DNA from: a virus
Strand: one strand, 5' to 3'
IMG/VR virus record: IMGVR_UViG_3300042447_000868
Span: 1 to 26,723 of that record
DNA: 26,723 nucleotides
Part shown: positions 1 through 8,200 of the stretch, piece by piece
How positions within the stretch are numbered: position 1 is the first letter of the stretch
Layout: each line of letters begins with the position of its first letter
The notes under the pieces: generated by a model
Databases searched by the model: none
What the model saw: only the letters and a program-made list of their open reading frames with translations
What the model was told of the DNA's origin: nothing
Made by a program: the position numbers and the translations under genes

Positions 1-686
1 CCTGAAACATAAAATGAAATGTATCCTGTACTTAATGTTGGTGATGGTTGGAATGATACAATCTTAAAGATGTCATCATTAATACTAACACAATAATCTA
101 AATAAGTGTTATACAAATTTCGATAAGGTGATGTAGTTATTTCCCTTAAGTTTAAGTTAGTAGCCGCACTAACTGAGTAATCAATATCAAAAGGATTATT
201 AATCCTATCGACATTCACTTCAAAATATGTTTCATCATTAACCGAATCGTAAGAAATGTTAACCGCGGTTGCTCCGGTAACAAACTCTAAGTTATTAAAT
301 ATAACATCTAATGAAGCAGGAAAATAATGAATTACTTTAGTCGCCGATACTTGAAATCTCTTACGTAATGAACCATACATTGAGAAATTAAGAACTTGAG
401 AAACATCATAATTAGGATAAACCCTAAATTGAGTCGCAATAATTCTTCTACTTTCAGCAACATCCTCAATGTTTAATGATTGTAAACTTAACGGTTCAGA
501 AAATGCCCCTACATTAAAGTTTCTACTAACTTTTTCAGTAACCGATGTAGTAAACTCAAAATTACCTTGCGTTAAACCTCCTCCCTCAACAGTCTGTAAA
601 CCTACAATGTTGTCGGAGAAAGTCGCAGCCCCACTTCCGGGTCTCGGCGGATAGAAATATTTTGTCGTATTCGTAGTTACTGCCAT
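1..686 (-). CDS. Unrecognised probable virion protein, C-terminus cut by window edge
   Basis: The ATG at 684-686 opens a frame that runs without a stop to position 1, giving the first 228 residues of a longer protein. It begins MAVTTNTTKYFYPPRPGSG and reads as a soluble, Ser/Thr/Asn-rich, probably beta-rich protein. There is no signal peptide, membrane segment or motif I recognise. Its ATG shares one base with the stop codon of the preceding gene (TAATG), so it is very likely translationally coupled to it. It is the last visible member of a run of baseplate and tail-associated genes, so a structural role is the best inference from context. I cannot match it to a named T4 protein. Confidence 0.8.
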   Translation of the reverse strand, partial: MAVTTNTTKYFYPPRPGSGAATFSDNIVGLQTVEGGGLTQGNFEFTTSVTEKVSRNFNVGAFSEPLSLQSLNIEDVAESRRIIATQFRVYPNYDVSQVLNFSMYGSLRKRFQVSATKVIHYFPASLDVIFNNLEFVTGATAVNISYDSVNDETYFEVNVDRINNPFDIDYSVSAATNLNLREITTSPYRNLYNTYLDYCVSINDDIFKIVSFQPSPTLSTGYISFYVS

Positions 687-1594
687 TAAGTTGTTATATT
701 TGTGAAGTTTTTACTAAAATCAATATTATTACCTCTATTCTGTCTAACTTCATATAACAACGCATTAAATTGGTCTCTAACCTCGTATAAGTTGTATTGT
801 CTGTAAATGTTATTAGCAGAGTCGTAGATTGTGTAGATACCATCATCAATTGATTTGGTTTGATTACCATAAAGAGCAATTGCAAGAGATGATATGTCGT
901 ATTCAACCATTTCTATTTCCAATGTAATTGGATTAAAAAATGTATTTGAAATTATAATATCTTGGCTAGGTTGACCAATAAACGGTGTTGCGTTTGGTTT
1001 GTTTGTTGGTGAAGATGACGGTGATAAAGTCAAGAAAAGTAAATTTGATGAACCGTCAACATATCTATATCTAATCGCCTTTTGTTGAGTATTAACTTCG
1101 TTTGTTACAACAGGTTCACAATAGAAACTTGAAGTAACTACTCTAAAGAAATTTGGAATTTTTGACCCGTCCGGATTTAAGTATTCGATTCTAAAACCAA
1201 CTAACCCTTGAGGAACAAATTTATTTTGATATTGTGTTGGTACATTTGCCAAATCAATTACCAACCCTTTAACATTTGGAAGAGCACTTAAAACTCCACA
1301 ATCAGTAATTACAGTTCTAATTTGAGCAGGTCTTAAATAAAGGGTATAAAATCCTAAAGCATTAAACTGACTTGCAGGTAATGTTAAATTATACAACCCA
1401 CCTAAAACCTCAACACCGGCATTACCACCTGTTTCCGAATTCTCAAAATAAGGTCGTAAAATAGTTTGAGCATCTAATTTTGTTAGGACAAAGGCATCCG
1501 TAACGTCCCTACTTGGGGTGTAATTCATTATGATTTCAACATCCGCTGGTGAAACATCTGACGGTCTTATAGTACCATAGCTTCCAATTGCCAT
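686..1594 (-). CDS. Unrecognised probable virion structural protein (302 aa)
   Basis: This is a 302-residue soluble protein starting MAIGSYGTIRPSDVSPADVE. It has no membrane segment, signal peptide or catalytic motif that I can see, and its alternation of short hydrophobic and Asn/Thr/Pro-rich stretches suggests beta structure. The ATG at 1592-1594 is supported by its position 15 nt after a TATTTATAA motif (1610-1618). The gene therefore seems to start a new transcription unit after the PKD-domain gene. Its stop overlaps the ATG of the next gene by one base. Context (downstream of gp25, gp6 and several large virion proteins) argues for a baseplate, neck or tail-fibre component. The family is unknown to me. 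Confidence 0.8.
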   Translation of the reverse strand: MAIGSYGTIRPSDVSPADVEIIMNYTPSRDVTDAFVLTKLDAQTILRPYFENSETGGNAGVEVLGGLYNLTLPASQFNALGFYTLYLRPAQIRTVITDCGVLSALPNVKGLVIDLANVPTQYQNKFVPQGLVGFRIEYLNPDGSKIPNFFRVVTSSFYCEPVVTNEVNTQQKAIRYRYVDGSSNLLFLTLSPSSSPTNKPNATPFIGQPSQDIIISNTFFNPITLEIEMVEYDISSLAIALYGNQTKSIDDGIYTIYDSANNIYRQYNLYEVRDQFNALLYEVRQNRGNNIDFSKNFTNITT

Positions 1595-1598
1595 ATCT

Positions 1599-1623
1599 TC
1601 TTATTTAATTTATAAATAGTTTA
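1599..1623 (-). promoter_or_regulatory. Candidate late promoter, copy 1
   Basis: The coding strand carries TATTTATAA (plus-strand 1610-1618) in the 44-bp gap between the PKD-domain gene and the 302-aa gene, 15 nt before the ATG. The surrounding 20 bases (1604-1623) are identical to those at 10648-10667 in front of the 1799-aa gene. The motif also contains TATAAATT, one base from the T4 late promoter TATAAATA. If it works as a -10 element, the transcript leader would be only about six bases long. The alternative is that it is a translation-initiation element. The promoter role is inferred. Confidence 0.45.
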
Positions 1624-1638
1624 GTTCTTTTTTTCATT

Positions 1639-2730
1639 TTAGTTTTCTTTGTTAATCACATTAAAAAAACCATATCCGTAATTAATCATATCCCCCAAGT
1701 TATCTACCTCCCCAAGTCTTTGTATTCTTTCGTAAGCACTATTCTTACCTCTTTCAACAAAAACGTTAGTTTGAACTTGAGCTTGGTCAATTACTTTTAA
1801 TAATACCTCATCTTTTGTTATTGGAACCGCAGTTAAATTATTGTCAGTTAATCCTGACGATTGTTCAAAATAAATGGTGGTCCCATCAATATAATCATAG
1901 TAATTAACTGTATTAACTGTATAGGCGGTGTAAATTGAAGTGACATCTGTAATTGCCCCCCATATTTGACCGTTACTAATAACCGGAAGTCCAATTCTAT
2001 CATTAATACTTAATGTTCCATACGTCTTTAATTCATTAATTCTCGATTTTGTAATACCTGAAATTGTGAATGGTATTGAGACGTAATTATTTGATGTTTG
2101 AGCACTAACCTCATTTATCGCATCTCCCGAAAATATGTAATTATACGATACAGAAGTACCAATCCAATTACCTGATGACGGAGCAAAAAATGCCTCTCCC
2201 TCAGGATTATAGATAACAACATCACTAAAAGGAACCGTAATTGTTTTTGAAACTGTTGTAATTCCCCATGGATTTGTTTGTTCTAATTTAATCGTATATT
2301 GTTTAGGTAACTGAGGATATGTATGATTAATTGAATTAGGTGCGTAAGTTGTTATTGTTTGTTTTGGTGAACCATCACCCCAATCAATAATATAAGCAGA
2401 TAACTCTAAAAATTTTTGGAACTCGTCAGAAGTGTTATAAACATTAAAAACATAAGGACTTGACGTTGTTGATGAAAATATAAAATTAGCAACTACATTT
2501 TTTTGTAATACCGCACCATCAAATGGACTATAATATCCCGCATCAACCGCACTTTGTCTTATCAAAATAGGAATTGTCAATCCTGTTAGTAATGAACTAC
2601 CGTTAACTCCTGAACTAACAACTTGTGTCATTGCAGAATAAACCCCAACCGGAGTCCCATCATAATCAACAACTGATAAGTCACGAAGAATTGTTTCGGG
2701 TGATATTTTAATATTATAAAAATCTTCCAT
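1639..2730 (-). CDS. PKD-domain virion protein (363 aa), probably baseplate or tail fibre
   Basis: This is a 363-residue protein with one clear PKD-like beta-sandwich at about residues 112-170. The signature DWGDGSP is at 116-122, the paired NHTYP at 135-139, and the closing strand YTIKLEQTNPWG at 145-156. PKD domains are protein- or sugar-binding modules common on bacterial surface proteins and on phage tail and capsid proteins. The parts before and after this domain are not recognisable. There is no signal peptide, which fits a cytoplasmically assembled virion protein. Its ATG (2728-2730) overlaps the stop of the preceding 276-aa gene by one base, so the two are probably made together. A role in host-surface contact is inferred from the domain and the operon; the exact virion position is unknown. 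Confidence 0.85.
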   Translation of the reverse strand: MEDFYNIKISPETILRDLSVVDYDGTPVGVYSAMTQVVSSGVNGSSLLTGLTIPILIRQSAVDAGYYSPFDGAVLQKNVVANFIFSSTTSSPYVFNVYNTSDEFQKFLELSAYIIDWGDGSPKQTITTYAPNSINHTYPQLPKQYTIKLEQTNPWGITTVSKTITVPFSDVVIYNPEGEAFFAPSSGNWIGTSVSYNYIFSGDAINEVSAQTSNNYVSIPFTISGITKSRINELKTYGTLSINDRIGLPVISNGQIWGAITDVTSIYTAYTVNTVNYYDYIDGTTIYFEQSSGLTDNNLTAVPITKDEVLLKVIDQAQVQTNVFVERGKNSAYERIQRLGEVDNLGDMINYGYGFFNVINKEN

Positions 2731-3560
2731 TATACAGGTGGATTAAGGTATTCATACCATTTTATGGGAACTGTTGTCCCGATTCTTTGTCCTAGACTAT
2801 TAATTACCTGATATGTTTGGTTTTTATAATCCAAATTTACGGTATAATAAAATAGCGTATTATTATCAAAAAGATATTGATTAGAGTTCAACGCAAAATT
2901 CGCTTGAGGTCCTATTTTTATTGGTGGGGTAGTTGTTTGATTATTTGTCATCAATTTAGTGAATTGCCCTGTCTTAGCATTATAAAACTTAGCCGACATA
3001 TAAAAGGTGTCAATATCTAAAAAGTTCCTTTTCTTTAACCAATAAAGGAAAAACCCTTCTTTATCACCAACATAATCTAAAACAAATTTTGGTTTTCTAA
3101 CATCCACAATAATTCTTTGCATTGGAGTTGTCATTTTAAGACCCTGTTGTGTCGGAATAATAACCGTTAAATAATTTGTTTGTTTTTTCTCATCCGTATT
3201 ATCGTAAAAATCCAACTTAAAAAACGAGTTAGAAAAATTGTTCGTATAATAATACAAGTCTTGAGGTGTAAATCCTTCACCTAAATAATTTATCTTCCAA
3301 TTATTAATATCATAAGTTGAACCCCCTGAATAAAAGTAAAACTCATAATTAATTTCAGTGTTATTTGTTGTTACATCCGGAGCATGAGCAAATCGACTGA
3401 TTTCAAAGTCACGCCCAACACCAATCGCTTCGGTAATAACTTCAGTTTCATATTCTTCAACTGCCATGTCCAACCCTAAATAATCCCAAGTTAGTCTTAC
3501 CGGTATATTGATTTGTTTATCCAAACCATCAGGCACTATTGTTACTTTATTCACACTCAT
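2730..3560 (-). CDS. Unrecognised probable virion protein (276 aa)
   Basis: This is a 276-residue protein starting MSVNKVTIVPDGLDKQINIP. I chose the ATG at 3558-3560. One codon upstream there is an in-frame TTG (3561-3563), which I consider a less likely start. The protein is rich in Tyr, Asn, Phe and Thr, with no membrane segment or known motif, and looks beta-rich. Its start lies 14 bases inside the 3' end of the preceding 566-aa gene and its stop overlaps the ATG of the PKD-domain gene. It sits in the middle of a tightly coupled four-gene block (10639-1639), so its product is likely part of the same substructure. I do not recognise the family. Confidence 0.8.
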   Translation of the reverse strand: MSVNKVTIVPDGLDKQINIPVRLTWDYLGLDMAVEEYETEVITEAIGVGRDFEISRFAHAPDVTTNNTEINYEFYFYSGGSTYDINNWKINYLGEGFTPQDLYYYTNNFSNSFFKLDFYDNTDEKKQTNYLTVIIPTQQGLKMTTPMQRIIVDVRKPKFVLDYVGDKEGFFLYWLKKRNFLDIDTFYMSAKFYNAKTGQFTKLMTNNQTTTPPIKIGPQANFALNSNQYLFDNNTLFYYTVNLDYKNQTYQVINSLGQRIGTTVPIKWYEYLNPPV

Positions 3561-5247
3561 CAATCAATGGTTTTACAGCAAAATCAACGCCATATAGGCT
3601 CTCATTATAGTTTATTCCTTCCGGTATCAATCTAAATGTAATATCTTCAAATGGGTAATGAGCGGTGTTTAAAAACGGATAATCAACCCCTCTCTCCAAA
3701 TTATCTGTAAAACCATAAGTATACAAATCCCTCCATCTAAATTGTTGGTCGGCACTTGAATAAAACGAATAACTTGGTACTTGGTCAATAAAATTAACAT
3801 CTCCCGTTTCAATATAATCCGAGAAAACTCTCAAAGTCATTTTATTATGAGGTTGATAATAAAATCCAAATGAATTAGTGTCCGGATTATTCATTGTTTG
3901 GAAAACTGTTTGATTATAATTTATTTTATGATAATATGTTGAAATAACTCTCTCAATTTGTTCATAATCATTCCACTCACAAAAATCACCATCCATTACA
4001 TCACCCTTCATTAAATCACCATTGTAATAAAAAGTTTTGGTGGCACCACTAGTTTGAGTGTATGAAGATAATGGAACAGTAGTATTTGATTCATTATTCA
4101 TTAAATCCCAATATTCATTAACCTCTTTTGTTAAGTTAAATTCCCAACCTTGTTTTAATCCCACTCCAAATGAAGGTTCATTAAAATATCCGGAATATCC
4201 TTTATTAACTATTGTTAGAAAAATCTCACTTAATGGTCGTTTTTGATTATCAATATAACCCGCAAAATCTAAATCATATGCCGATGTCATATTGTAAGCA
4301 TTACTACTTGTCTTTTGTGACACCCTAGAAATTTTATTAGGAGTTATTGAACTATATTCAAATTGTTTATCTTCTCTAAACACATTTTTTTCAAAACCAA
4401 TTTTAGTAACAATAAGGTCATCTAAATTAGTAATCACTTTATGCTCTCTAACATAATATTTTGATTTAGTTTCCGTTAAATTATCAGGGTTAATCACTCT
4501 CTTAAAAGTACCCATAACATTATCTGCAAATGTATTACCTGTGTATCCAATGTTTAAAACATTAAACACATATTCATCACTATCCACTAACCCATTACCT
4601 AATGAGTAAACTTGAAATATGTTCGAATTTCTATAAGTTAAAGACAATTCAACATATTCATTTGGAGTTAATCCATGAGACCCAATACATTTAAAGGATA
4701 TTAAACCATTACCATTAATTTCAATATTTTCAATAATAAATGGAATTCCCTCTTCCGCTAACCAATTCATATCTCCATTAGGTATATCGGAATAATACGC
4801 CAAATTCTTTTTATAGTTATTAGCGTGAGGATATGTTAAATAGTACATCCAATTATATGTGTAAGCACTTTTTGACTTATAAGGGAAATGTTGGTTATCA
4901 ACAATTGGTCTAAAAAAATCAAACTCATAATACTGAGGAAATCCTTTCCACGTACCACTGACAAATGATTGTTCAGCATTCACATAATATAAATTATATT
5001 GAAATGGTAAAAATGTTGTTGTTCCCGTGTATGTGTTATCATACAAATACCTAACCTTAAAAGTTGGTCTAAAAACAGTACAACCCTGTCTCTCATCATC
5101 ATAAACTTGAGCAAGACTTATAGTGGCACTCCTATCGTATTCCGTTATCTCATGACTTGTTTGGTCTAAAGATATTGAAACCTTTTCATCTACAGAAGGA
5201 GCACCTTTATATTTAAGGTTACTTGGTATTATTGTGTAATTATTCAT
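3547..5247 (-). CDS. Unrecognised large virion protein (566 aa)
   Basis: This 566-residue protein is rich in aromatic residues and Asn (many YY, YN and FY pairs), starts MNNYTIIPSNLKYKGAPSVD and ends LIDECE. No signal peptide, transmembrane segment or catalytic motif is visible. The composition resembles baseplate or fibre proteins that expose tyrosine-rich beta surfaces. Its ATG (5245-5247) lies 8 bases inside the end of the 1799-aa gene and it overlaps the next gene by 14 bases. That spacing implies translational coupling within one structural operon. A phage structural role is an inference from context, and I cannot assign a T4 counterpart. A region around residues 180-195 (SFKCIGSHGLTPNEYVEL) looks like a compact beta domain but is not diagnostic. 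Confidence 0.82.
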   Translation of the reverse strand: MNNYTIIPSNLKYKGAPSVDEKVSISLDQTSHEITEYDRSATISLAQVYDDERQGCTVFRPTFKVRYLYDNTYTGTTTFLPFQYNLYYVNAEQSFVSGTWKGFPQYYEFDFFRPIVDNQHFPYKSKSAYTYNWMYYLTYPHANNYKKNLAYYSDIPNGDMNWLAEEGIPFIIENIEINGNGLISFKCIGSHGLTPNEYVELSLTYRNSNIFQVYSLGNGLVDSDEYVFNVLNIGYTGNTFADNVMGTFKRVINPDNLTETKSKYYVREHKVITNLDDLIVTKIGFEKNVFREDKQFEYSSITPNKISRVSQKTSSNAYNMTSAYDLDFAGYIDNQKRPLSEIFLTIVNKGYSGYFNEPSFGVGLKQGWEFNLTKEVNEYWDLMNNESNTTVPLSSYTQTSGATKTFYYNGDLMKGDVMDGDFCEWNDYEQIERVISTYYHKINYNQTVFQTMNNPDTNSFGFYYQPHNKMTLRVFSDYIETGDVNFIDQVPSYSFYSSADQQFRWRDLYTYGFTDNLERGVDYPFLNTAHYPFEDITFRLIPEGINYNESLYGVDFAVKPLIDECE

Positions 5248-8200
5248 CTATCGAATATAGTTCTTTAAATTTATCTAATGCCGTCTCACCTTTAATCAAA
5301 CCAAAATAGAAATGATTTGGAGCACCAACTAAAAATTTAGTAGTTGGGTTAGACCAATTACCCGCAGTAGCCACATAAGTAAAATTATTAACCGTAGTTG
5401 CATTACCATTAAATAAATATCCACGAGCAAATTGGTCACTAATACTATAAATTGACGGTATCATATAACTTGGTGTAATAATTGCCCTTCTATCAAGAGA
5501 CTGATATCGTCTTGAAAAAATATCGTTTGTGTTTGTTGCCCAATTATTCCCTTGTTCCCCAAAAACTCCTGCGGTTGCCGTAGATTTGATGTTCCACTGA
5601 TAATAAGGTACTTCTTGGGATTTAATCCCATAAGGATATGTAATAGCATTTGCATTATTTGATGGTCTAAAATCTATCACCCCGGGAGTTAAATAATCTT
5701 TATTTTGTATATCTTGAGTTGTTGACGAAAAAAACACCGCCATTGTCGGTTTTGATAAATCACCAAGTATTTGTACCGGGTCATCAACAGCTCCTGTTAC
5801 ACTATAAAATTGAGGTGAAAATGGTATCACCCCATATTCAGAATTAATAGACATTGATTGTGCTAAATCCGCATCAATTCTTCTTGAACTACCGTCTCTA
5901 CTAAATAATTGTTGTAATGCGTTATCCCCAAAAGCAAAAATTTGACGTAAAAATCCTTCATCAGTGATTCTCGAAATCACAAATAAATTAACTAAATCTG
6001 AAGTATCCGAATAACTTGTCGGTACAAGACTTTTCATAATATATCCTTTAGCAGATGGGTCAAAAATTATTTCTTTATAAAAATCATCTTTAATCCCTAA
6101 ATTAATAATTGTTGTAGGGAATAATAAATTTCTTCTGTTTACCGGAGCACTTAATCCCGCCACCGGTCTACCAATAAACACACCCTCACCTGAAGTACCA
6201 CCTGTTAGTCTAAAAGGAGAACTTCTATAATAAAAATTATTTGTATCTTTTTCATAATACACAACTTGTTTAGCAAATTTTGGTGATTCAGGTTGATTTA
6301 ATTTATTAAAATAAGTGTCAACTTGTATTGGAAAGGCATATAAACTACCATTAACCCAATTATTCATAAATGATTGTGATAATACTCCTCGACATAATCC
6401 ATAGAAGAATCTAAATCTAAAACCCCATTCAGCAAATGTTCCTAAATCTTGTCCTAAAGAAAACAATGGGTCATTAACCATTATGTAACATCCATTCTCA
6501 ACAACATCACCTGCTTGACACCCTAATTGAACACCGAAATTTACACCATTACCACTATAACAATCTAAACCAACCATGTCTTCACAACTTCCTAAAGTGG
6601 TAAGTACATTAGTTGCAGCCAATTGACCTTCAATATCCGCAGTGACTAAATCAGCACCTAATGAAATTGATGGGTTGTTAAATGTGTATCCACCCCCACC
6701 AACAGGGTAAACCGCGAATCCGGCATTTTGCTGTAATAAACTGACACTACCTGTTAAAATTTCTTTATCATCAATATAATCAGAAGATGGTAATCTATCG
6801 GTTCTCATAATAATTTGAGATGAGTTAGACATATTTACCTCACTAGTTCCGGTAGATGTTGGATATAAAATAGGACTAAAATAAGTCGGTGCGGAATTCG
6901 GTAAAAACCCCCATATTGCATAGTCACAATATTCCCTAACACACAGACAACTCAAATCAAAAGTATTAGCAAAATTAATACAAATCCTTGTTATAACATA
7001 ATTTCCTTTTGTCATAATCGCACCCCCTGACAAATCTTCAGCACCGTCATAATAATTGTCAGCAATACTCGCAGAATAAAATCGATTATTTGTTTTTGAC
7101 GCAACTCCGGTTATAGGAGGAGGTGAAGTATTAACTGATATGTTTTGAACATAATCAGTTGAGAGTAATGGTGGTGAGTTGGTATAGACTTTTGATAATG
7201 ATGAATCTAACGCACCATAAAAACCAAAATTTGGTGTCGTATATGCAGAATAATTAAGACCCGGACTTGTTTGTCCAACAATTCCCGGAGTATAAAAATA
7301 AGATGAATAACATATATTGTTTTGGTTATCGTGTTTTTGTACTGAAATTCCATTATTAGGTGGTAATGCCTGAATTGGTATATTCATTCTTGTCATCGCG
7401 GTAAAAGTCACAGCATCTTCATCTAAATAACCTAATATACGTCCAATACCATACTTATTTATCATTAACGGAGAATACGGGTCAACCCCTCTTTGTAATA
7501 TTAGAACTTTTTGATTTTCATAGTCCGCAAAATTTGATGTTGCTGCCGAATAGATTGCATTAGGTATTTGAGTACTTGAAAAACCATTATCACTATTAGT
7601 CAATCTAGTGTAATTTGGGTAACTTAACGGGACAAGACCACATTCTCTACCCCCCTCACCACAAACATATTCAAAAGTTGCCAATTTATTTTCAGCATTT
7701 AACGTTTTCCAAAAACTTGGATTGGTTGTACCAACAGAACCCGGAAATGAATACTCTGGTTTTCCATTTACAATTTTTTTAGTAATAGTAATAGCAGTCA
7801 ATACTTGATAATATTCAATATCCGATGGATAAATATAATTTTGACAACCTACTCCGTAAGTCACCGCGGAATACTCAGCAGTTCCTCCTGTATTTGTTAA
7901 ATCAATACAATCAACATTTGTAATACCTGTAATTAATGGAAATTCAGGAGTAATTAACCCCTCAGGATTAGTAGTCCCTGTCGTTTGACCTGTAAACAAT
8001 AATGTTACTTTTGAACCCGGACAAGTTCGATAAGTCACGGTCCCAGGTTCTGTTATTGAAATAACCATACTTTTCACACAATCGGAAGGATATGCCGGAA
8101 TATCATAAGTAACAATAGTATCAGAAGTTTGACTGGTCGCATAACGTACATCAGCAGTAAAAGCACTTGTTTTAATAATACCATTAATACCATTAACTTT

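Noticed and set aside
469-654. Plus-strand open frame of 61 codons at the left end
   Set aside because: It lies opposite the 5' part of a minus-strand gene that starts at 686 in a coupled TAATG arrangement and runs to the window edge. There is no start context on the plus strand.
1611-1618. Reading the intergenic TATAAATA copies on the plus strand as genuine T4 late promoters
   Set aside because: On the plus strand they would drive antisense transcription. The coding-strand reading TATTTATAA is the one that precedes genes, so I report that form.
1639-2730. Host cell-surface adhesin, suggesting prophage or host DNA, because of the PKD domain
   Set aside because: There is no signal peptide or sorting sequence, and the gene is coupled to phage genes on both sides. 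It is better explained as a virion protein.
3561-3563. TTG as the start of the 276-aa gene
   Set aside because: The adjacent in-frame ATG at 3558-3560 is the simpler start; the TTG would add one residue and only lengthen the overlap.
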